From Sphingomonas taxi (GTDB taxonomy: Bacteria; Pseudomonadota; Alphaproteobacteria; Sphingomonadales; Sphingomonadaceae), in NCBI RefSeq assembly GCF_000764535.1, contig NZ_CP009571.1, positions 310,001 through 374,000 of the forward strand: 64,000 nucleotides of DNA. Reading direction: 5' to 3'. How positions within the stretch are numbered: the stretch's first letter is position 1; every line of letters begins with the position of its first letter. This document shows, in pieces, positions 25,695 through 33,795 of this stretch. The translations under genes were made by a program, and so were the position numbers. The notes beneath the pieces were generated by a model. That model saw only the letters and a list, made by a program, of their open reading frames with translations, made no database searches and was not told the origin of the DNA.

Positions 25695-26834
25695 TCAGGA
25701 GCGTGCTCCCGACACAGTCGCGATAAAGGCGCTTAGGTCGGCCCGCATCAATTCCGGCTCTTCTAACGCGGCGAAATGCCCGCCCCGCGGCATGTCGGTC
25801 CAATGTACGATGTTAAAGGTCTTCTCTGCGAACGAGCGCGGCGGCGGGAAGAACACCGGGTCGGGAAAGGCCGCAAAGCCGGTGGGCACCTGGATGAAGG
25901 TGCCGGCCGGAAGCATTCGCGACTGCTCAAGCCGGCTGCCGTAGTAGATCCAGGTTGCCGTCACGAACGATGCCGGCGCGATATAGAGCATGATGTTGGT
26001 AAGGAGTTCCTCCTCGGAGAATTTGCTCCAGATGTCGGGGTCGCCATCGGCGGTTGTCGGAAGATCGGCCCACTTGCCGAACTTCTCGAGTATCCAGCCC
26101 GCCGCTCCGACCGGGCTGTCGGCCATCGCCATCCCGAGCGTCTGCGGACGAGTTTCCTGCTCGTGAAAGTAGGCGCTCTCCTGATCGGCAATCGCGGCCC
26201 GCTTGGCGGCGAAGGACTTTTCCTCGTCGGTCGTCGGATTGGCGTCCTCCGCGCGTATGGTCATCATATTGATATGGATGCCGAGTAGAGCGTTCGGTCG
26301 ATCGTGCGCGGCCCAGGCCGCAACACTGTGGCCCCAATCCCCTCCTTGAATGAAATACTGCGCATCGCCGAACAGTTGGGTCATCAGCCCATGCACAAGC
26401 GCAGCCGTCCGCCGTGGGCCGATCGGGCGCGTGATCGGGTTGGAGAACGCGAACCCAGGAAGCGAGGGGACGACGACATCGTGCCCGTCCGCTGCGAGCG
26501 GCTCCAACAGCCGTTCGAACTCGAGATACGAGCCCGGCCAGCCGTGAAGAAGCAGGAGGGGCGGCTTGGAGCCGTCGCCTTTCACGTGAACGAAATGGAG
26601 GTGCTCGCCTTCTACATCGGCCGTGAAGTTGGGGAGCGCGTTGAGGCGCCGTTCGACCGCACGCCAGTCGTAGCTGTCCAGCCAATACGCGGCGAGCCGC
26701 TTGAGGTCGTCAACCCCGACCCCCGCTGACCAGCCCCCCGCATCCGGCAGTTGGCTCCAGTCATAAGCCTCGACCTTGGCTCTGATCGTGGCGAGCTGTT
26801 CGTCGGGGATGTTGATCGTGTAGGGTGAAATCAT
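25695..26834 (-). CDS. Epoxide hydrolase (microsomal-type)
   Basis: A 379-aa protein with the epoxide hydrolase N-terminal domain (about 1-105, starting YTINIPDEQLATIRAK) and an alpha/beta hydrolase core. HGWPGSYLEF is the oxyanion loop, GGDWGHSVAAW has the Asp nucleophile and GGHFAALEEPE the catalytic His. These enzymes open epoxides to diols through a covalent ester. Length is usual. It is monocistronic, flanked by dispersed repeats on both sides (25565 and 27021). The physiological epoxide is unknown. Confidence 0.92.
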   Translation of the reverse strand: MISPYTINIPDEQLATIRAKVEAYDWSQLPDAGGWSAGVGVDDLKRLAAYWLDSYDWRAVERRLNALPNFTADVEGEHLHFVHVKGDGSKPPLLLLHGWPGSYLEFERLLEPLAADGHDVVVPSLPGFAFSNPITRPIGPRRTAALVHGLMTQLFGDAQYFIQGGDWGHSVAAWAAHDRPNALLGIHINMMTIRAEDANPTTDEEKSFAAKRAAIADQESAYFHEQETRPQTLGMAMADSPVGAAGWILEKFGKWADLPTTADGDPDIWSKFSEEELLTNIMLYIAPASFVTATWIYYGSRLEQSRMLPAGTFIQVPTGFAAFPDPVFFPPPRSFAEKTFNIVHWTDMPRGGHFAALEEPELMRADLSAFIATVSGARS

Positions 26835-27020
26835 GGTGGTTCTCCGCCTAAGCTGGGATGCGGTTCGATTGAGAGGGCGTCCAGCAATTTGCTACTCATA
26901 TTATCGGTGGATGTTCTGAGATCCGACGGCCGCTCGGCATACTGCTTTGTACGTACGTCCCCCCATTCGGTGCCATCCATTCGTCCCGACAATACCGCGG
27001 TTTGCGTGTCGCGTCCGAGA

Positions 27021-27080
27021 TGAACGGGTGGCAGAAGTTGGGAGGCGAACGTCGGGCGTCTAGCGACTGCTTCTGGGTCG
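27021..27080 (+). repeat. Dispersed intergenic repeat, copy 12
   Basis: TGAACGGGTGGCAGAAGTTG plus GGAGGC; second half GCGACTGCTTCTGGGTCG. It lies 34 bases from the end of the second HNH pseudogene. Confidence 0.55.
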
Positions 27081-27113
27081 TCGGCGAGATTTTGATTCAA
27101 GGGGATGGAGTTT

Positions 27114-27555
27114 TTATCGGCTTAGCTGCTGCCGGGTGAGGCGAGGGTTCTCGTAGAGGTCGCGGCAGGCACGCAGCCGGAAGCGATCCACCAGCGCTGC
27201 CAGCGATGTTCGGCGGCATCGTGGAGGATATGGCATCGCTGGGATAGCGCCTTGAGATTACCCGGCGCGCTACTGCCCGGATCATGGTCGAGATGCGCGC
27301 AGGCGAGTACCACCTTGGTGATCCGCACCGCGCCGAGCGCGACCCCGGTCCTGACGCGATGCGCCGGCCGCGGTCGCTCCGCCAGCAGCGTGCCTCGCCA
27401 TCCCACCAGCGCCCATCGCCAAAATGGGCGACGTGTCGCAAATGCGGCCGCCGGCATTGTTCGCAGCGTGCACCGGCGCGGCGGAAGCGCACGGTCGCCG
27501 ACAGCTGCTGCCAGTCTATCGGATAGAGCCCGCGGTTCTCGGGGCGGATCGGCAT
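27114..27555 (-). pseudogene. HNH endonuclease-like gene, frameshifted (copy 2)
   Basis: It starts MPIRPENRGLYPIDWQQLSA in frame, with CEQCRRPHLRHVAHFGDGRW. The frame shifts near 27355 to reach VRITKVVLACAHLDHDPGSS and NLKALSQRCHILHDAAEHRW, and shifts again near 27190 to RLRACRDLYENPRLTRQQLS and the stop at 27114. It is clearly homologous to the copy at 13358-13804 (same length within 5 bases, shared upstream element). The second shift fits a one-base deletion after TGGTGG. Non-functional as read. Confidence 0.75.
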
Positions 27556-27663
27556 GCTGATTCTTTAAGTCAGCCGCAGGCAGAACAAAAGGGAAATCTG
27601 CCGGCAAGGTGATCCTTCGGTGGTTGAGCTACTCAGATGAGATGGGTCGGTGTAGCCTCTATC

Positions 27664-28497
27664 TTACGCTTGGATGGGACGCAGGCCCTTAAGAATGTTG
27701 CCCTCGGTCGACAGGTAATTGTCGAAATAGTCAAAGCGAGGCGTATTGGCGAACAACAGATAGTAGTATTTCATCTGCTCGGACCACCAGTAACCGGGGC
27801 AGTGATCGGCCTGACGCTTGGGCGTTGCTGTCACGTCGGCAAGGTCCGTGTAGCCAAAGGGAGCCTTGTTCCACCGCTTCATCGCCTCAAAGTGAAGGCG
27901 ACCAATCTCGCGCCAGCGTGGGCTTCGATCGATCAGCCAGAGTGTGAAGGCCGCGTCGGCGAGTTCGGGGCGCAGCGCGTTGGTGACCTGCGTCGGCCGC
28001 GATGTCGCATAGTCATAGCCTTCTGGCAGGACACCATAGCTCGCCTGCACCTTGGCCCAGCTCTCGGTGTAGGCGGCACCCTGTTTGAGTGCGCCACCTT
28101 GGCCGAGCAGGCCGCCATAGAAGGAGGCGAGCTCGTCCTGCTCGGTCGAAATCACGGCGCCGGTCTCGAAGTCAACGTCGGCGAACCACAGCTGATGATC
28201 CTTCCAGACCTGCTGATGCTTGAGGATAGCGACAGTGCACACATCGTACATGCGCTTACAGTCGGCATCGCTGAACAGCTGCCAGCTATCCCACAGATAC
28301 TCGAAGAAGCTGTCGCAATAGGAGCCGATCGTCGCGGTGCGGGAGCGCCAGGCGCCGCTCAGCACGTCGATCTTGGTCGCCACCAGATCGAGAGGCGAGC
28401 GCCGCTCGAAAACCGCGATCATCGCCTTGCGTGCGGCTTTTGCATAACGAGGATCACCGGTCAGCTGGCTGAGCGTGCCCCATTCGGGCAGATACGC
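27664..28497 (-). pseudogene. GH47 alpha-mannosidase, C-terminal fragment
   Basis: About 277 residues match the C-terminal half of class I (GH47) alpha-1,2-mannosidases. Recognisable parts are EWGTLSQLTGDPRYAKAARK, STEQDELASFYGGLLGQGG, LRPELADAAFTLWL and WWSEQMKYYYLLF, and the final STEGNILKGL, equivalent to the Thr-Glu calcium-binding end. The 5' half (signal peptide and first barrel half) is missing: homology stops at a TAA at 28498-28500. GH47 enzymes are uncommon in bacteria but known in Caulobacter relatives. The fragment abuts an FAD-monooxygenase fragment head to head. Confidence 0.75.
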
Positions 28498-28499
28498 TT

Positions 28500-29009
28500 A
28501 TGGCGGTGGCGCCTGGTCAGGGCATCCTGGCGCACCGCAACGCCGACGGGAGCATCCATACCTATGTCGCGGTAAACCGGCCGGAGGCTTGGCTGACGAA
28601 CGACGTGGGTTCCGCGACCAAGCGGGTAGCGGCCTTATTTGATGGATGGGCACCGCCGCTCCGAGCGCTGATCGCCGGCAGCGACGCGCTGCCGGTCGTG
28701 CGTCCCATTCACGCGCTGCCTCCTTTGCTCACTTGGCCGCGAGCGCCGGGCGTCACGCTGTTGGGTGACGCGGCGCATCTGATGTCACCTTTTGCAGGTG
28801 AAGGTGCAAACCTTGCTATGCTTGACGGCGCGGAGCTGGGGCATGCACTGGTCCACAGCTCAGGTGACCGCGAAGGTGCGTTGGCTGCTTTTGAAAGTGA
28901 CATGTTCGCGCGCAGCGGTCCGGTCGCACAGCGCAGCGCCGCCAACCTCTCGCGCTTCTTCGGACCGGACGCGCCTACGGATGTCGTTGAGCTCTTCGCC
29001 AGCCGATGA
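28500..29009 (+). pseudogene. FAD-dependent monooxygenase, C-terminal fragment
   Basis: A 169-residue frame equals the C-terminal half of PHBH/TetX-type flavin monooxygenases. It has GQGILAHRNADGSIHTYVAV, then the FAD-pyrophosphate motif LLGDAAHLMSPFAGEGANLA and the terminal helices. The N-terminal GxGxxG domain (about 190 residues) is missing. Homology begins at 28500, exactly where the opposite-strand GH47 homology ends. A dispersed repeat overlaps the stop codon. Confidence 0.75.
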
Positions 29010-29066
29010 ACAAACGTCCGTTTTGAGGAAGCGCGGATTGTGCCGTGGATGACCACATCTGGGTCA
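29007..29066 (+). repeat. Dispersed intergenic repeat, copy 13
   Basis: TGAACAAACGTCCGTTTTGA and second half GGATGACCACATCTGGGTCA. The TGA of the monooxygenase fragment is the first codon of the repeat. Confidence 0.6.
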
Positions 29067-29166
29067 ACTGGACAGGCTCGCCGCCAGCGACGAACAAACC
29101 TCGGTCGCGCGAATTTGTCATTAACCTTCATAGCTTATGCCCGGCGGGCAAAAGCCGGGGGCAGCG

Positions 29167-30171
29167 ATGATACGGGTGGGCGGGGAAGGGGAAACCGGCC
29201 GGCGGAACCAGGCAATCGACAGTCTGCGTGGGTTGCTCGTCCTGGCCGTCATCGTCGGCCATTATTACGAGCTGAGCGACCGGCATGGTTTCCTAGCATG
29301 GCTCGGCGCCGGCGTCCGGATGCCGCTGTTCATCGGTCTTGCCGGCTATCTGTTCAATCTCGAGAGTGCCCGCACCCGGCCGCTGACGAGCACGTTGCGC
29401 AAATACGGGCAGCGGCTGATCATCCCCTGGGCAGTCGCGTGCGCGGTGTATCTGACGAGCGCAACGCAGCTCACGCCGCTGTCGCTGCTGACCGTGCCGT
29501 TGCGGCCGCCCTTCCACTTCTGGTTCGTGCCGGTGATGATGACCTTCATCCTCATCGCCGCGCTGAGCCGGCGCTCGCCGCTCGCCATGCTCGGCGTCGC
29601 GATCCCGATCAGTATCGCCGCCATGTACATGCTCGGTGTCCAGCACGTCATCCAGCAGGGCTATGCAGCCTGGCTGCCCGATCGCCGATTCTTCATCTAT
29701 CCCATCTATTTCTTCTACGGCCTGTGGGTCGCCCAGCGTCGGCAGGATCGCACGAAGCTGTATGCGGCGCTGGCGTTGGCGCCGATCGGCCTGCTGTGGT
29801 GGTGCACGCTGTACGTCCACCCCTCGATCCCCGGCGAAGTGGCGGCAAGCCTCATAACCTCTTTGTCGCTGATCTGCCTGCTGCCCGGCATCCGCAGTGC
29901 GTCGCTGGTCCTTCCCCTGATCGGCGGCATCGGGCGGCAGAGCCTGTTCTTCTACCTATGGCATCCCATGGTCTTTGCGCTCTGGTCGAGTTCGGGCGTG
30001 ATCGGCATGTCGATGCTGCTGCTCTCGATCGCCACCTTGTTCGCGGGCTGCGCCTTGCTCGCGCGCAGCGACGCCGCATCCCGCGTCTTCGGCATTACTC
30101 GCCGCAGGCACCGGCCTCCGGTCGAGGCCATGGCTTTTGAGCCGATTCCGTTGCGGGAGCGCAACGCATGA
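29167..30171 (+). CDS. Acyltransferase family membrane protein
   Basis: A 334-aa protein from ATG 29167 (344 from 29137, which has no ribosome site). It has about ten hydrophobic segments and the acyltransferase-3 start AIDSLRGLLVLAVIVGHYYE, with the catalytic-type His in VGHYY. RMPLFIGLAGYLF and the C-terminal LFFYLWHPMVFALW are family features. Such enzymes move acyl groups onto extracytoplasmic sugars or glucans. It overlaps the following esterase gene by 4 bases, so a joint role in adding and removing acyl groups is plausible. Confidence 0.85.
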   Translation: MIRVGGEGETGRRNQAIDSLRGLLVLAVIVGHYYELSDRHGFLAWLGAGVRMPLFIGLAGYLFNLESARTRPLTSTLRKYGQRLIIPWAVACAVYLTSATQLTPLSLLTVPLRPPFHFWFVPVMMTFILIAALSRRSPLAMLGVAIPISIAAMYMLGVQHVIQQGYAAWLPDRRFFIYPIYFFYGLWVAQRRQDRTKLYAALALAPIGLLWWCTLYVHPSIPGEVAASLITSLSLICLLPGIRSASLVLPLIGGIGRQSLFFYLWHPMVFALWSSSGVIGMSMLLLSIATLFAGCALLARSDAASRVFGITRRRHRPPVEAMAFEPIPLRERNA

Positions 30172-31388
30172 CATCGGCAAAGCTACTAGCACGCACCGGA
30201 ATGTTGACCTTGGCCTGGCTCGCGGTGCTGCCGATCCTCGCCATGCTGCTCGGCGCGATGGTGCCGATCGTGCCGTGGCTACGCATCTTCGCGAGCGATC
30301 TCGTGCCCAATTGGGTGTCCTGGTTTCTGTTGGGGGCGCTGATCATCGGCGCGCTGGGCGTGCTGGCGCATCGGGCGCGAGCGACGCGGGTCACACTCGC
30401 GCTGATCGCAGCCGCGGCCGGAACGGCTCTGGCGGCCGCGATCGTCATGCTCCATTTGCTGCAAGTGGCCTGGGCGAATGGCGCGAGGGTAGACCTGCTC
30501 AGCACCCTGTCGGTGCGTCAATTCAGCGAGGCCGCCAGCCCGGATCGTAGCCTCGTCTATGCGCGACGGCCGCGCGAGGCGCTGTGGCTCGACGTCTATC
30601 AGCCGGCCGACGTGCAGGCCGGCCCGCGTCGCCCCGTCCTGGTCGTCGTTCATGGCGGTGGTTTCATCGAGGGCAGCCGCCGGGTCGGCGCCGCCAACAT
30701 GCGCCGCTACGCCGATAGCGGCTGGATCGTGGTGAGCATCGACTATCGACTGGCAAGGCCGGACCGACCGACCTGGAACCTCGCCACGCGCGACGTCCGG
30801 TGCGCCCTGCGTTGGGTCGCGGCGCATGCGCGCGGGCTCCATGCCGATGCGGACCGGGTTACGCTGTTCGGCGTCTCGGCCGGCGGCAATCTGGCGATGG
30901 CGGCCGCTTATACCAACGACGATGGTGCGGACGACGCGCGCTGCGGGTCGCGCACGCCATCGATCGCCGCGGTCATCGTCAAGGCGCCGCTGATCTCGCC
31001 GCTCGCCTCCTGGCAACGCGAGGGCGAATTGCAGGGGCAGCAGCGCTTGTACATGAGCCGCTACATCGGTGGTCCACCCGAGCGCTATCCCGAACGTTAC
31101 GCCGCGCTGGACCTGCGGCGGCTGAGCACACGCGGCAATCCGCCGACGTTGATCCTGGCGGGGAAGAACGATCCGCTGCTGCCGGCAGCCAGCGTTGAGG
31201 ATTTTGCACGCCGGTCGATGGCGGCAGGCAATGCCGTGGATCTGCTCATGCTCCCTTATTCGGGGCACAATTTCAACACGACCTTCAACAGCATTACCAA
31301 CCAACTGTCGATCGCGACGATCACGCGATTCATGAACCGCTATTCAAGAGAACTTCCGGATCCTCAATCGAAGGTCAAGACGCAATGA
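30168..31388 (+). CDS. Membrane-anchored alpha/beta hydrolase (HSL-type esterase)
   Basis: A 406-aa protein. Three hydrophobic segments lie at about residues 8-38, 48-68 and 74-97, so the catalytic domain (about 120-395) is probably held at the membrane. The motif VVVHGGGFIEGS is the HSL-type oxyanion hole, LFGVSAGGNLAM has the nucleophile Ser, AGKNDPLLPA the Asp and YSGHNFNTT the His. It acts on acyl esters or carbohydrate esters. It is translationally coupled to the acyltransferase upstream. Confidence 0.88.
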   Translation: MTSAKLLARTGMLTLAWLAVLPILAMLLGAMVPIVPWLRIFASDLVPNWVSWFLLGALIIGALGVLAHRARATRVTLALIAAAAGTALAAAIVMLHLLQVAWANGARVDLLSTLSVRQFSEAASPDRSLVYARRPREALWLDVYQPADVQAGPRRPVLVVVHGGGFIEGSRRVGAANMRRYADSGWIVVSIDYRLARPDRPTWNLATRDVRCALRWVAAHARGLHADADRVTLFGVSAGGNLAMAAAYTNDDGADDARCGSRTPSIAAVIVKAPLISPLASWQREGELQGQQRLYMSRYIGGPPERYPERYAALDLRRLSTRGNPPTLILAGKNDPLLPAASVEDFARRSMAAGNAVDLLMLPYSGHNFNTTFNSITNQLSIATITRFMNRYSRELPDPQSKVKTQ

Positions 31389-32208
31389 TCATAAAGCGCG
31401 AATGACGCTGGCAGCGGGGGCGACGGCGGAGTAGTAGATTGTAAGGAATCCGTTGAAGCAGGGAGCAACCCGTGCCAGTGCCTTAGGTTCGCAGGCATGA
31501 TCTTGAGTCGGCCTCGACGCAGATAGCGCGACATGGCCGGAACACGATCTGCAGTTTGTTATTTAGGCTAATTCTCATTAAAAGCCAGGACGTTCTAAGG
31601 AAGTTTGTATCATGGGCCGCGGTAACCGAACAAGCCCTGCTACTTAGCAAATTGTTGTAAATGGCTACTGGCGCTTATAAATCCGCTGACATGCGCTACG
31701 ATTATTAACGAATGGCAATAGTTGGGAAGGGGGGAAGTGGGTCCGAATGGCTGCGCTTGGCTCGTGGAAGCCACGGCGCGTTTCGGAGATGTGATACTCG
31801 AAAGCACGAACTTTGTTCAGCTTGTCGTCTGTTTTTGCCCATAATCGGATGTTCAGCGTAGGCCTTGCGGCTATCGGCTTTTGCCATTTGCTTATGGCAT
31901 TAAACGCCGAACTCGTTGAGCTGATCAAATCGCATAAATTCGTAAATTAGCTATTGTTTTTGACTTGAACCAATGGACTTCGCGACCAGCGGGCGAGGGT
32001 ATTAAGTAGGAGGCGACGGGCGGGCCGTGGGTGTGGACGCGTGGATGGCCCATTCTCAATCTGAACATCGGCGCATTCTAAAGTCTCGCCCAAATTGTTG
32101 ATCTACATTCGATTATTTGGCAGTCTCTTGGTGGGGGACTGTCATGGCTCAATCGACAACGGCGGACGCGGCGCAATTGGGAGATGCGGGGCTCGATCGG
32201 GTCTCAGA
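31389..32208. other. Long poorly coding stretch, no gene seen
   Basis: About 700-800 bases, visibly more AT-rich than the surroundings. No ORF with recognisable features. It contains one degenerate dispersed repeat (31706-31745: TAACGAATGGCAATAGTTGG). The composition suggests a foreign or decayed segment. Confidence 0.45.
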
Positions 32209-32790
32209 GTGGCAGGACGCTACAACGCCGTTAACAAGAAGACGACCTTCCGTGAAGATTGGCAGGCGCTTCTCGGCGCGGTCAATCCACGCTTGGCGCC
32301 ATATGGCCACGCCGCTGCGATAATCTGGCCTCTAGGCGTGCTGGCGCTTGGGGTCGGGCTGATCACAGCATTTTCGTCAGGCATCAACTGGCACACGCTG
32401 CCCATGAAATCGGCAGCGCTCGCACTCACGATTGCATTCGCCTCCCTTTACTGGCCGCACCGCATAGTGAGATACTTCAATCTCGACGGACAATATCCCC
32501 GGCCTTTCAGAACGATGACCGTCAAGGAGCGGAGACTCCGCCTCCTCTACAAAGTCTGGATCGGACTGCTGGTCGTCGCATGGCTTTTAATAGCCTTTGT
32601 CTTCGCTACCGCGCCTGTGACGCCCGATGCGCCGGCGGAGGGGCGAGGGACCACGGTCCTGGTGATGCTAGTTTTCCTTGCGGCATTGGGCTTCTTGCCG
32701 TGGTTAATACACCTCAAAAACAAGACTGAAGCCGCGAAGGAGGCAAAGAGACTAAGGGCGGCAGAGTCTGCTCCCAAAGCCATATCCTAG
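32209..32790 (+). CDS. Small polytopic membrane protein, start uncertain
   Basis: The coding-looking frame runs from about NKKTTFREDWQALL to the stop at 32790. It has hydrophobic segments near residues 35-58, 65-85, 120-140 and 150-165 and a Lys/Ala-rich tail. GTG 32209 gives 193 aa; the open frame extends back to 32095, but its first 38 residues look unnatural. The neighbouring frame from ATG 32143 reads MAQSTTADAAQLGDAGLDRV, which looks like a real N-terminus, so an indel near 32220 may have split the gene. No family recognised. Confidence 0.45.
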   Translation: MAGRYNAVNKKTTFREDWQALLGAVNPRLAPYGHAAAIIWPLGVLALGVGLITAFSSGINWHTLPMKSAALALTIAFASLYWPHRIVRYFNLDGQYPRPFRTMTVKERRLRLLYKVWIGLLVVAWLLIAFVFATAPVTPDAPAEGRGTTVLVMLVFLAALGFLPWLIHLKNKTEAAKEAKRLRAAESAPKAIS

Positions 32791-32844
32791 GCTGAAGCGA
32801 GACTCGATTCAGAAGCTGTCGAGGGTGACATCTATCCTTGGTTA

Positions 32845-33123
32845 GTGCGCTTTGTTTGTTTTCGATACCGGGTCTATGGGCTTTTTGTTCCCAAAGAAGA
32901 ATCTTCGAAACGCTATCTTATCAGAGCTTGGGGTAAGGGAAATGGACATCGGCGGTTTATCGGGCCTTTTGCACGAGCTTATGACTGGGTGATGGAGTGG
33001 GTCTTGCTCGGTATCGGCTGGCTGATCTTTAGGTCGCTTGGTTGGGCGGTGATGAAGGGCTGGAATAAGATCAAGTCTTCCGTCAAACGCCACGTTTGGC
33101 ATTGGATTACATCGCACCTGTAG
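32845..33123 (+). CDS. Possible small membrane peptide(s)
   Basis: An open frame of 92 codons starts at GTG 32845. Its C-terminal 43 residues contain one hydrophobic helix (WVLLGIGWLIFRSLGWAVM) and an amphipathic basic tail. Another reading starts at ATG 32877 in a different frame (MGFLFPKKNLRNAILSELGV..., 38 aa) and ends TGATG, coupling to an ATG at 32992 that begins the same hydrophobic helix. Either one 92-aa protein or two coupled small proteins may be made. No family recognised. Confidence 0.35.
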   Translation: MRFVCFRYRVYGLFVPKEESSKRYLIRAWGKGNGHRRFIGPFARAYDWVMEWVLLGIGWLIFRSLGWAVMKGWNKIKSSVKRHVWHWITSHL

Positions 33124-33795
33124 ATACCGATTTGGTCCGACCAAGGGTGCATTACGTTCGGCTAGGTCTCTCGCGAACTGGCGAGACGTTTCCAAACGTC
33201 CGATCGATCAGTCCGTCTCCAGCCTGAATTGAGTAATGACGTTCCGCAATTCGACCCAAGGATCACGGAAGAACAACGGCCGCGATAGCCGTCCAGCCTT
33301 TTCGCTGGCAGAGGAGGTTAGCTCCACGGCACGTTGTGGAACCGTGTCCAACGTGGCGTAGCTGGCTTAGGCGTGTCCGCTGGTGTGTGCCCCGCGTCGG
33401 AAGCGGTCAGACTGCGAACCTCCGGATCACGACATCCGTCGGTGAATGGCCGGGGTAGCAAGCTGGTCGTTCGCGACGACGAACAATCGTCCGAAGTTGT
33501 GGGAGCGGGAAGGGTGGGCTGAATGTCCACTTGTGGGCATAGGTGACATGGCTCAAACCATGGGCGGCCGAAAGCCACGTGTAGACCGTGTGGTTGATCT
33601 TCCTGTCGAACAGCCGGCGCAATCGTGCACAGGCGCTATCATCCGATGCAGGCGGTCCCGCTCGGATCGACGCCCACCCGAACACATATGCAACCGTCGT
33701 TAACTCGTTATTTAATGAACATTGACAATCTAAGCTTCGCGATGCCATCCTGCTCATGACGCGTCACAGAACGCGACATGCAGAGAGGATGATTG
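33124..33795. other. Gap upstream of the TonB-receptor gene
   Basis: About 670 bases without a supported gene. It carries the best copy of the dispersed repeat (33480-33538) and, near its end, a TTGACA at about 33722 that may belong to the receptor promoter; no convincing -10 box was found. Confidence 0.45.
33480..33538 (+). repeat. Dispersed intergenic repeat, best-preserved copy
   Basis: First half CGAACAATCGTCCGAAGTTG, second half TGAATGTCCACTTGTGGGC. The relation between the halves is clear: both read TGAAyr-TCCGAAGT/TCCACTTGTGGG, so the element may be an ancient tandem duplicate. Confidence 0.65.

Noticed and set aside
31571..31590. AT-rich stretch resembling a Fur/iron box (TAATTCTCATTA)
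   Set aside because: Only one imperfect half matches and no gene begins within 500 bases.
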